DNA from: Membranipora membranacea
Taxonomy: Eukaryota > Bryozoa > Gymnolaemata > Cheilostomatida > Membraniporidae
NCBI GenBank assembly: GCA_914767715.1
Contig: OU612065.1
Span: 13,702,001 to 13,766,000, forward strand
Length of the DNA stretch: 64,000 nt
Direction of reading: 5' to 3'
The position numbers and the translations under genes were made by a program. The notes under the pieces are model-generated. The model did no database searches, was not told where the DNA came from, and saw nothing but the letters and a program-made list of their open reading frames with translations. Shown piece after piece: positions 13,241 through 24,300 of the stretch (the first letter of the stretch is position 1; each line of letters begins with the position of its first letter).

Positions 13241-16200
13241 TCAGGAAGCTGGTTCGTCATCTCGTAATGACTGCAAAGCAAATCACCACAACATTAATTC
13301 ATGTAGAAATTAAGTGTCAGAAAGTCCGCAAACTTCAAGATTTAGAGATATTAGACTTAACTCACCTTGCTTGCAGCTTGTGAAGGTATGTGCTCGGGTA
13401 CTTTGGGCTTCTGGCTTTCCATTTTAATAAATCTAAAATAGGGTTCGAAACTCTGAATATAATATGCACACTTTTCATTATCCAACTTTATTTTCGCCTG
13501 AGCAATATTTCTGCTCGAGGGCACAATTATTCAAGATCACTGGTCTCTTTTGCCAAACTTCTATTCTCTTCTATACTTCTATTCTCTTGATTAAGATTTA
13601 TGACATGTTTGAAGAGTGGCCAACAGGTCAAGGATGAGGTATCCCACAACCATATGGCTCTCCATTATGAGTTGAGGCTTGGCTCATAATACTTTTTAGT
13701 TTGGCACCATTTATTTGACAACTTCATCAGTCATGTTACATATAAATCACGCAGCAACCCAAAACAAGGGGTGGCAACTCCAAAATAGTGGTTGATTTTG
13801 CAAGATGCCACAGCCCAGCTCCATCAACCATGTACATGCTGAACAATACGCAGGCAGTTATTAGCTCCGTGTGATGTCACATGAGTCATTTATATACTAT
13901 TCAAATCATGCACATTGCTGTTTCAGTTCTGAGATCAGAAAGTGAGCTTGATGGTATATAATGCTTACTTAGCCATAGCAGAAGAAGGCTGAGGTTTACT
14001 GGTCGCCAATTTGTTGGGTATTGTCTCCTTCTTAGTGGCAATAATGGTATCTGTGGAGACCTTCACCTTAGCTGTAGTTGTGTGACCGTTCTCCACTACT
14101 TTATCACCTTCTATTGATTCGGTTACCTGTGAGCACAACAGATACTAAATCAGTTCGAGCAGCAAAAAAGAAATTGATATTTTGAGGGAAGTTTGTGTTG
14201 CTTGGCGGGGTAAAGTTAACAAGAAAGTCGAGAATCATGATTATTAGGTCTGGGTAGAAATAGTGAAAACAGCCTTCTAATGTCAATCGTAAAATAGTCC
14301 GAAAGAATCGAATAGCTTTATTAACACACCTGGTGAGTTGTTTTTACTTCTGGAGATTCTTGTGGTACATTGGATGAGTTTGTAGGGGTTAGTTCTGAGG
14401 ATTCGTTATCAGTAGTATTACTTGTTTCACTGGCCAATGATTTATCCTCACATGGAAACTCTTTTTCTACCTGCAACAATAGAAAAATATTGCTGATCAA
14501 CAGTAGCTATAACAGACTTATATATAAATCGCATTTACTTACATAACATTTTGAGTCAATTCCAGCAATGTACCAAACAAATTTATAACTTTTCCCGCAT
14601 CAACTTGTCTCCCCCATTTTTCCAGTATCTGACAAAGTTTGAATCGGTACTTAATTACCTGGTTTGGTTCAGGATTGACTGTGGATCGAGAGTTCTTTTT
14701 AGCGTTCACAACATCGGCACACCATGCTTGTTTGATTACCTAGACAAATATATTAGAAATGAATTAGTATTAGGCTGACATTTAGTTGTGGAGTAATAAT
14801 AGAAATAAGGTGTAAAAAAACTAGGGTCAAAGAGGCCACTAAACTAACTGAACCATTAAAATTCTAATACTACCTTTATGACTGAGAAACGTCATGCATC
14901 CATCCAGCACACAGAATCACAAAATTAATCTACATGTACTATTAAAATTTTACCTTTATGCTTCCAACACGAATAGGCTGCAATTAGGATGTATTAGGTT
15001 TGCACATCAAGGTCACTCTATGTAACAAATGAATTTATTTCAATACCCTTCCTCTGATCACTTAACTCATTCTGACAAGTCAGCAACATGTGTACCCTAG
15101 CTTCTCGGCCTATTGGCTAAGATCAAAGTGTCACTGCCAATGGCTGATTAGTGCCAGTTCAGTTTTGGCAGCTCGCTGCACGCTTATGATTAGGAGGTCC
15201 ACTATGGCCTCACCTCTAGGATGCATTCTAGTTTTCGAGGATTATCGCATTTTCAGTATGAGGATTAGGGCACCTTGCGTCCCTCTTTAGGGGCAGCCCA
15301 ATCTTCTGTTTCTTTGCAAACAGCAACATGTGTACCCTAGCCCAGGGATGGGTGGGGGGACTTATCCTCCCGCCCACCTTGACAGCATGCCAATGCTATG
15401 TGTACCCTATCTGCACTATGTTAAATAAGAAACTTTGGGAACTTACTTTTGAACTGGCTGGAGCTGCTGCCTCTATACTTTTGAACTTACTCAGAAGACC
15501 TTTGGCAAATCCTAAAACATAGAAAACTATAACGTTACAATATGGTTAGGAAGAAATTGTTACATCATTCACATTCAAAATCCAATTCTTCCATGTACAG
15601 AGGGGAACGACAACTTCAAATCTTTTTTTTCCAGTATTCTTACTCTTATTACATAAATATGTTTTTCTTAAATATTTTTAACAAAGTTGAAACGCCAATG
15701 ACACTCAATTTAAACTAAAATATAACTATGTAAAAACGTATTGTAGAAATGCTTTACCTGATTTGGGTAATTCCTCTTCATTGACAGTTCCTGGTTCTTC
15801 TCGAGCTATATCAGCGCTCTCTGTGTTCACTGCTGATGCAGGTGCTGGCTCAGGATTTGACTCTGCAGATGGCTTGGTCATCACTGGAGGAAGCTTGGAC
15901 TTCCATTGCTAAACGAGTTGAGTAAGACATACCTTAATTTAAGTTGTTATTGCCGTGAATACTGCATTCCTTTCACCCAGGGGCCAAGGCCCCAACTTTT
16001 TATTATCTCTATCTTTGGAGGGGGGAGTTCTTATAGTCTAAGTTAGCATGAGGATAGGTGTTTAATATATTGAACAACAAAGCCACAGCTCATATACAGC
16101 TTAATGGTCTAAACAGTCATTAACAACCTAGCCTTACATGTCAGCATGCATTTTTTAGCATGCAGAGCTGGCTATTTAGACCTCTCTGATATGTTGTCGA

Positions 16201-18973
16201 TGCACAATAGCATGGTTATTACTCTGAAAAAAAAAACATCTTAATAAGGAGCATACCCTGGTACCCAGGCCAGAGGGTTTATGTAGCTTCCGTGTCATCT
16301 TCTTAGTGTCTTCGTTCACCTTGCTAAACATACTTAGTAGATTCTTCGTTGTTCCTACAAAACATTTATGAGTAATTATGTTGAACATAGTGATGGGCCT
16401 TTTCGAGCCCATATATAGATATGAGATATGGTATCAAGACAATATACAACAAACAAAGTGCATGAACTACCATTTCAAGCATGAATTGTCTCTCACCAAA
16501 TGCAGGTAAATTCTCAGTCTCCAAGCTATCTCCCTCCTTAGCCACATCATCTCTAACCAGCGGTATGTTTTCACTGTATGCCCCGGATCCATTAGTATCT
16601 GAGTATATTGATAAGGTATCAGCGAGACTACCAGGCATGCTGGATATGCTGTCGACTCGTGAGGTAGTGCGACTTCTAAGAGGACTCCTGAGAGGACTCT
16701 GAGAATGAAATTGAAAACATGTTATTTAAACTCACAGAAGCAAAATGATTCAAAGTAGGTGGTTCAATATGTAAATTACAATTTATTTATGCTTGGTTCC
16801 TCGAATAGCAAATTTAGCGGTCTAAAATTATATGTATACCTAGAAAGAAGTGCTTATACATATATCTTATGAAATGCTTACAGTGTCATTGGATCTTTGC
16901 TGCATGTCTTTAAATGCTGACAGTAAACTCTTTGTTGATCCTGCTGGTGGTAGCTCTTCTTCATCTTTTCTACAATGATTTGAGTGAAGGTTTATTCCTC
17001 ATGAAGTGCAAATTGTTATAATATGAAGTCAACATCAAGAGTTGTTTCCTCTGATCGGTGGAGCAGATAATCCCGGAACGACCTTGTTAAGTACTTCAAC
17101 TAATTCTTATACCAGACATATTTTCCTGATTCTCATACTCCACATCAAAGACTAAGACAAAATAAATTTGATTAAGTTTGTGAATTTACATAAATTGAGT
17201 TAAATGTTCCAATCATCATACCAAGCTGAATTAAGTAGTCATTAGGATCTGAATGCGCAACCAAAATCAGTCCCTCAATACTTTATATGGGTGGGTTTGT
17301 AATGACTTATGACCCTCGCTAAATTTCAAACCAGCTATCCACCAAGTGATGCCCCTCTCTTTTACATTTGATTTGATATAATGAATAACCGGTTTCTATT
17401 TTCCTTCATAAAACAAGTAAATACTAAATAATCAATTAATCTAAATAATAGATGGGTTAGCAGATATTTGCTGCAATTTACACATACCTTTGGTCTTCTC
17501 TAGCAACATCCTCTCTGTGAACAGGTTCAGACTCATACACTTCACCATGGGCTCCAAAATCCTCATCATCACTTTCAGGGTTCACAAAATGAGATGCATC
17601 GATCTTTGTTCGATCATGTCGCACAACAGGACCCACAGGCTGGTAATTAGAAAGAGAAAAATATTAAACTACTTTAAGGAAATAGAGCTTTTGCCATATA
17701 GGAATAATGAGACGAACTGAGACCAGTATTGACAAATCAATCCCTGGTGATGGACAGACCTCAGTCATGCTGTCTGTGTACCATAGTTCTTGCATTTTAG
17801 TTTTCACACAAGGATTTCAAAACAAGGATGTGATGAGCCGTACCCTAGATGCTGCTCCTGACGGTTTATGCTCTTTTTTCTTTGACAATGTTGCCTCAAC
17901 CTCCATAACCTGGAATTTTGACAGCAGATTTTGTGCAAATCCTACAAAGCAAAATACAAGAGCATCAAGTAAAACCGGTGCGGAGTGGAGACTTATTGTT
18001 ACATAACCATAGAGAGAATTAGGACTGACTGCAATTCTAATTAGTGCTGAGATAAATACACATACACATGCCTTCTATACTTCTAGTTGTATCACAAGTG
18101 ATTAAACAATGTTCACATGCTGATCAATTTCTTATCTTGTCTAATTAATGCCCTCTCTGAAACAAGCGTCATTACATGCTGCTGAGCATTCATGAATAAT
18201 ACATGATGAACGGGTTGTATCAGAAGGCCAGAAATTGGCATTCTTTTCCCAAAATTTAGAAACAAGAATCCAAATTTCCAAATAATGCGATCTTATAACT
18301 TATATATTATCTATTTCACACTTTGTATATCTATGTTTTAGCCAAACCAGGAGCCAACTCTCCGTATTGTGAATGTGTCTGATTCTTAGAGTTAGACCAT
18401 TTATCACCTTACAGGACACATCAGGCCAAGAGGATATATACCCATTTTTAAGCTGTTTATACAAAATCATAAATCCTAAAATCAGTGTTCAATACGCCCA
18501 AAATCTAATAAATTATTTATCTGCATGTCACACAAAAAGATTTAGACCAGATTTTTTTTCCAAATGAAAACTTGAGAAGAAAAATTTTCCAACATTTGAG
18601 AGATTTTGCCATCATATTGTAAATTTGTCAGCTCTGACATCAAACATGTTAAAAAATTGTTCAACATACTATATTAGATAGATTACCTTGCGCTGGAAGT
18701 TCTTGCTCGGTTTGATCTGATTCCCTTACTACATCTGTCCTTACTTCAGGTTCATTCTCAGCGGTGATCGGACCCCCTTCAGCCTCATCAGTCTGCGGTC
18801 CAGACAGAACATCTGGTGTGGATATCTGTGTCTGGGAAAGCTGAGGAGATGGTTCAGGAGAGGTTAATTCTACACCGCTGTCGGGAGTTGTGTTCATGAT
18901 ATGATCTTCACAGTGAGGGTCAGCAGGGGTTGGTGAGGTAGGAGTAGAAAGGATAGGGGCAGGATCAGCCATT
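13241..18973 (-). CDS. Unrecognised Ser/Pro/Glu-rich protein with four LPxxG..LLSxF repeats
   Basis: Thirteen exons read in frame to 538 aa: 18973-18687 (ATG at 18972), 17941-17844, 17639-17488, 16969-16882, 16698-16497, 16354-16257, 15908-15758, 15511-15447, 14739-14659, 14470-14330, 14126-13969, 13432-13366 and 13270-13241 (TGA). The protein starts MADPAPILSTPTSP and is low-complexity and acidic with no membrane segment. Four exon junctions carry the same motif: ELPAQGFAQNLLSKFQVMEV, ELPPAGSTKSLLSAFKDMQ, NLPAFGTTKNLLSMFSKVN and ELPKSGFAKGLLSKFKSIE. Copies 1 and 3 are also followed by KPSG and a short basic tail. In three copies a phase-1 intron splits LPxxG from the LLSxF helix, which suggests growth by exon-pair duplication. 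I do not recognise the family; a short helical binding motif, perhaps cytoskeletal, is inference only. A 5' UTR exon ending at a GTAAGT donor near 19098 probably precedes the start codon. Confidence 0.75.
15101..15320 (+). mobile_element. U2 snRNA-headed SINE/retroposon
   Basis: From 15100 the sequence gcttctcggcctattggctaagatcaaagtgt follows the conserved 5' end of metazoan U2 snRNA almost exactly over about 32 nt. The remaining 190 nt are not recognisable U2. A 20-bp direct repeat beginning cagcaacatg and ending ccctag abuts both ends (15081-15100 and 15321-15340), as expected for LINE-mediated insertion. Short U2-headed elements with an unrelated body would be SINEs; a chimeric U2 pseudogene is the alternative. 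It lies in an intron of the - strand gene, between its exons 15511-15447 and 14739-14659. Confidence 0.8.
15329..15411. repeat. Short dispersed repeat, copy 1 (interrupted by the U2 retroposon)
   Basis: The segment runs from tgtaccctagccc through agggatgggtggg and ttgacagcatgcc to tgtaccctat. A related copy lies at about 20835-20913. The U2-headed retroposon inserted at the left edge of this copy, duplicating cagcaacatgtgtaccctag. It is probably a very short non-autonomous element. Confidence 0.45.
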
Positions 18974-19097
18974 CTACAACACATAAAGCAAAGTCTGATG
19001 TAACAGTCTAGTCTAAGTCTTCTTAGCATGGTCGTCAAATTTTCACAGAATTTGTTGTCGAAAAAAAAGATATCGAAGAATTACTGACAATACTTAC

Positions 19098-19884
19098 ATG
19101 ATGTACCGTGCAAAAACACCGCAGATTAAGCAAAGAAACGCAGCTATTAAATAATATCCTTTTAGTAAGAAGATGATTTCCAGTTTTTTCCTATATTCTG
19201 ATAGCGTATTCCATAATTTACATAGAAAAAAATTCTACAGCAGCCTCAGTTTGAACATATACATGTAGAGAGTCGAGGCAGTTCATTTATCCACTGACAA
19301 AGGTGAATACGCATAACATTCTGTCAGTGTTTATCAAACATGCAGCATTACATGCATATCATCGCCCTATTAATTCACAGTTTTAGCTCATGGATATTGA
19401 ATCAGATTGGGCTAATCATGTATCATCACAATCCGTTGTGAACGAAAGCTCAGTCGGAATCTCACAGCAGTAGACTATGATCTATGTCTGAATCAGCAAC
19501 AATCCTAATCTTAATTAGAAAGTTGCCAGTGTTTTTCACGATTCAGAGCAACAATTTGTTTTCTCAAATTTCTCAGGTTTAAACCACACTAAGCCTGTGA
19601 CGCATAAAACTTATATACTGCAGTATTTGTACATAGTGGGCAGTTTTAAGATAAACACAGTTTTTTCTATCTGCAATATGAACAAGATTTGATCTTCCAA
19701 TATTAAGGCACTAAATTCAGCAAATCAACATTCATGGTGATATATCGATCACAGGGTGATGAACTAAATAATATAGATATGATTTATGATATAATATAGA
19801 AATCACACATGGAAAACTAATTTTTCAATGTTTCATAATATAGCAGCAATGTCATCCGGGAAAGATTAACATGCAAAAACTTGT
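19098..19884 (-). promoter_or_regulatory. Putative 5' UTR exon and upstream region of the LPxxG-repeat gene
   Basis: On the - strand a clear donor (acatcat then GTAAGTATTG) lies at about 19098. The next acceptor (TGTTGTAG) is one base before the MADPAP start codon. A non-coding first exon around 19098-19160 is therefore likely. Upstream to 19884 the DNA is AT-rich with no gene seen, and should hold the promoter. No defined core-promoter motif was identified. Confidence 0.4.
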
Positions 19885-20706
19885 TTACCTTTTCATGTAT
19901 TTGATGTCAACATTTTGATCAGCCAGTTGGCCATTCTTCTTCACTCGCCGCCTTGTCTTCTTAGTTCTGCGTCTACTTTTAACAGGGCTCGAATGGATCG
20001 ACTCCTTCGTTATCCCAGTTGACTTTTTAGGAGCCTCTCTCCTCATTCCTAGTAGATAGTATAGCACACAATGAGAAACAAGTTGTTGAAGCATGGTCAC
20101 AGTATATTTAAGTACAGCACAGCTCATAACCATCCGCATTTGATAATAGTAAATTAATGTTCATCTCAACATTCTACAAATCATTTATACTGCAAATTTG
20201 ACACATTTCATGAGATACTGACACAATAGCTTGGTGGTTAACTTTCTATAGTACCTTAATCATTAATCCCATCAGCACAAGGATCAAATACATCTGAGAT
20301 AAAGACAATGGAACCTGCTGCTGGCTACCTACTGATCACTCCTGCTCTTTGTATTAATAATATAATCCTATTATATAAAGCAATATGCCATAAAGAGTTA
20401 GCATCGACACTTTCAAAGAATACATATGGCAGGAAACGTTCAGTTCCATCATGGTAGCCAAATGTCAAATAGCTTTGGTAGACTCTGAACACAATGTGTA
20501 CAATGAAGTCAATTACCAGCTTTGGCCAGTAGAAACAGAGCACAAAGAACTCACTGATGGGACTTAGAAAATGGAAATGCTTCGTTTGGGGTTGATTCCA
20601 TAGATAACATATACTCACCATTGACCCCCCTGATAAACAGGTGGATTTCTGTCCTGTAGTTTAAGAGTGTCATAGTAAGATAGATAAAAAAAACCTCCAG
20701 AGAGAC
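19885..20706 (-). CDS. Tentative membrane protein with a basic C-terminal tail (partial model)
   Basis: Three exons join in frame: 20706-20619, 20562-20333 and 20048-19885 (TAA). The joined frame carries hydrophobic segments (EFFVLCFYWPKLVIDFIVHI and SLWHIALYNRIILLIQ). It ends in a strongly basic tail (KSRRRTKKTRRRVKKNG) that finishes IKYMKR. I do not recognise the family. The first exon and start codon are not identified. An open stretch at 21361-21122 may belong to it, but its phase does not join this frame directly. Splice consensus and a consistent frame support the gene; the absence of a known domain and of a start codon weakens it. Confidence 0.4.
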
Positions 20707-20834
20707 CTGCTATATCAGCTGCCAATTACAGTAAAATTTATCCAAGTCAACCGTCATAAGGACATCAAATTTGGCACAATAGTATTTCCGTAATTATTAT
20801 TGATAATATTAATATTTATGGTCAGTGAGACACG

Positions 20835-20913
20835 CGCCCTAGCCTGGGCAGGCGGTCGGGATGGGTCAGTGGGAACGCCCCCCCTGACAGCCTGCCTAGG
20901 CTACATGCACCCT
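20835..20913. repeat. Short dispersed palindromic repeat, copy 2
   Basis: The segment begins ccctagcctgggcaggc and ends gcctgcctaggctacatg. The two ends are imperfect inverted repeats of each other. It shares the order ccctagcc, gggatgggt, tgacagc and accctat with 15329-15411. The two copies suggest a very short dispersed hairpin element. Confidence 0.45.
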
Positions 20914-21121
20914 ATATCATCGAAATCTACACTGAGAGTGTCGAGTCCTGGTTACTAACAGAATGTAACTATGTTTATTTCTATAGAATAAATAATGGAG
21001 TATCAATGTTTCTATGAGAAAATGCATAAATAAAAGTATAAAAGATTGCATCTTTTTGCCAAACCAAGGTGTTGGTCATACCATACACAGCTTCATGTAA
21101 GTGTGTAATTACTCAATGTTA

Positions 21122-21361
21122 CTAACATACTGCAATCAAGTTCAAGAGGGGCTCAAATAGAATACCACATGCACCTCTTACAACATCGCCAAAATACACA
21201 AGAATTTTCACATGAGCTATGACTCGCTGCTTAATTAAAGCACAGGATCTATGAACAAACGGTCCCATACAATGAAATTGTGGGTCTACATCACAGTAAG
21301 CATGGTCGATTTGTTTAACTCTCACTTCAATCGGACTAATAAAGCGAGTAATAAAGTACAT
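21122..21361 (-). CDS. Possible exon or small ORF just after WDR48
   Basis: An open frame of 79 codons begins six bases after the WDR48 stop codon (ATG at 21361) and ends LLNLIA before a GTATGT donor-like site at about 21131. It has cysteines and hydrophobic segments (VKILVYFGDVVRGACGILF) and looks more like a membrane-protein exon than random sequence. It may be an early exon of the tentative membrane-protein gene downstream, or part of the WDR48 3' UTR. No family recognised. Confidence 0.25.
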   Translation of the reverse strand: MYFITRFISPIEVRVKQIDHAYCDVDPQFHCMGPFVHRSCALIKQRVIAHVKILVYFGDVVRGACGILFEPLLNLIAVC

Positions 21362-21367
21362 TGAGGG

Positions 21368-24300
21368 TCATCGATTAACCTGTTTGTATACTAAGGTTAG
21401 ATCACCAGTCTGTTTCCATATAAAACTCTTCACAGTCCGCAAATCCATAGACGGATCAAGTAACTATATAATGAATAAAAATGTAAGAAAATGAAATGAA
21501 TGTTACATATGACAGGCAAATGAGAAAAATACTGTAAATTTTCCAGATAAAATTGCTAATAGGAATCTGAACAAACTAGCACAGGTTGTATTAAATTCGT
21601 TGATATAGAGGCTGGCAGGGAAAACGAGTTTGACCCAAATTAAGATACTTGGGATCAATTGAACTCAAGACTTCCATAAAAAAACCATATATTAACATAT
21701 CCCTGTTACCTATTCAACAGGTGCTTCCAAAATATGAAAAGAGTCGTTCGAGGATAAAACGGCCAGTTGGTTTCCTGTTTGGCTGGCAGAGTCTCCCAGG
21801 TCAGTCTATACAAGGAGTTGTAGACCTTGGTCTATATCAGGTAAAATAAGGCTGTTCAATATAGGAAGATCAGCCAAACATTTGTTTTTCATTGTGTATG
21901 AGTACAGAAACAGCACTCACCTGATCATTACAGTAAATCTCAACCCTCTCTAGTGCGGCAGCAGCTAGATCTTCAGGGTCAAGGTCATTACGAGATTGAT
22001 CATTGTGTGCTGACTGAGAGCCATCATCTGACCCCTGACCTAGTACCTTCTCAAACACATGCTCTATCACTTTCCTTACTTGTAACATGTCACTCGCTGA
22101 AAGTCTCTCCCTTCAAACAAAAGATCACATTTTAAATAATGCAGTGTTTTATCAGATTGGTATGATATAGCATGGTCTTAGTCATCAAGTATCTTCAGCT
22201 TGTAATCTTTTTTTTTCACTGTAGATACTCTACAACCTTCTTTCCATACCCAACGTTAGTTGATTTTCAGAAATAACACTAACCCGGGTGTTTGGTAAAT
22301 AAAAAAATCACCTTAACCCCAACCCGTAAACAAAGCTGAATCTAGATTGAAAGCTTCACGAAGAGATATGAAACAGTATCCCATGTTTCCATGAATTAAC
22401 ATATCAGGACCGTTGATTTTCTTATCTCCCCAGGAAAAGCAACCCCAAATACTGCATAGAGGTAAGTGTAAGAGTAGGCTACTCCAAATAAAAAGCAAAC
22501 CACAAACAAGTGACATGCTCATAGCCTCATGACAAAATGTACTTCAAATTACACTTACTTTTTGGCAGGAGATTTCATACCAGCTGCGAATGGTTGAAGG
22601 AAAAATGGAAGCTTGTTAAAGGCTGGCAATTTTTTCTAAAAAGTAAAAAATTATTTTACAATTATTACGGCTAAAAATAAAGTATGAAAATGGAAAAAAA
22701 AAAAATTTGCTGAATATTATGCGCTCCTCTTGATAATGAGAGGAAAACTGAGACAACTCCATTTATCGGTCTTAATTCACGCTATACTAGAACAGAATGA
22801 TTGAAAAACAACTAGAGAGTATATCCATTTGCAAACTACATTTTCTTGGTTCAGTGTAATGAATCAATACTTTTCATCGAATACACAAACATACCTGCAC
22901 AACAATATCAGTGATCCAGGAAGGCGCATATTCAGATAACAGCATGCTCTCTGTTTGTCCGGCAGCGTCACATATCAGTAGGCGTAGTAATGTACGACCG
23001 TTAACTTCACTGTCAACGAATATCAGCTTATCAGTTCATAGAAAATAGTGAATTATGGATACTATTTGGCGCAGACAGGCAGCTTTTTCGTGTTTCACAT
23101 CTATATTGTTGAGCAGTCAATGAAGAGGACAGAAGTCATCAGATAACACTGGTTGTGCTGTTGTATGGCTTAGATCCGTCCCCTATTATACAACAAGAAC
23201 ATATGGCAATCATTTACCTGAAAATAATAGGAATGTGATCAGGAATCTTGACATATCTTTTCTCTTCTCGTTCTTTCTCATCTATAAGAAAATACAAACA
23301 GATCTTATATGAAATCTGAGGGTGACACAGGTGTAATAAAGAGCATCAGGTGTTCATGTAGTACAAAATAAGGTAGCCGGTCTTGACAAGCTTTGTCAAA
23401 CTTGTCAAGTCAGGCTAGTATTAAGGGTAAACAGACCATTCTTATAGGCTAAGACATTTGGTAACATGAAGTTATGAAATCTTATTTTTAACTTGATCTC
23501 CATATAGATTATATTCTCACCATCATCAGATCTCTGATGAGCTTTAGGCCAGTGATCCAGTAGAGCTTGTAGAACCAGGACTCCATAATTCACTTTATTT
23601 TCGCCATTCTCTTCAAGTCCTGCTTCTTTAGCTGACCTCCAGGCAGCAAAACAGTCATCAGTCAGATGTATACTCAACAACTAGACATGTAGAAAAAATC
23701 ACATCATGACAACAACCGATCGGCAAAGTTTATTACAAACAAACTTATTTTAAGTATTGCGTACATTATAAAATAGTGAATATCTACAAATTATTTTCTT
23801 TCTTTAATTATGTACTAGTATTAGTTGTTACAAATCCTATGAATCGCTGAGAGAACAGAGTTGCGTAAGCAATTAATAATCGCATTTCCTCAAGCCCACA
23901 CTACCTTAATTTTTTTGCAAGATGACTCAACTTGTTCTAGTTCAAATCATCAACCGTGATAATCAGCTTGCCAAATGAGTTGCAAAATCCAAGCTCATCA
24001 AATGGTTAATCTTAAATGGGTAAATTTGCAAATGTCTATGGCAAATAACCCTTCTTAGTCTTTGATTATCATCTTTTGTCAACTTACTCCAATTTTTAAG
24101 TCCACAGTAAACCAAGTGGGGACGAATACTGTCTGTGTTCTCTTCTTGATTTCCTCCTCTATATTAACCTGTCCTAACTTCTCGACTAGACTAGCAGTGA
24201 GCACATCGTATATTGCCACGTCCCCTCGTGAGTCTTTTGTGATTATGTGTCTTTTATCATTCAGTATGTAGCTTTGTTTAATACTAGTGGCACCTTCAAA

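Noticed and set aside
19885-20706. Selenoprotein K-like identity for the tentative membrane protein
   Set aside because: A short resemblance around EFFVLCF was not supported by the rest of the sequence, and no UGA/SECIS arrangement was seen.
21122-21361. A bicistronic second protein directly after WDR48
   Set aside because: Only a 79-codon frame with no recognised domain; the closeness to the stop may be chance within the 3' UTR. Kept only as a low-confidence feature.
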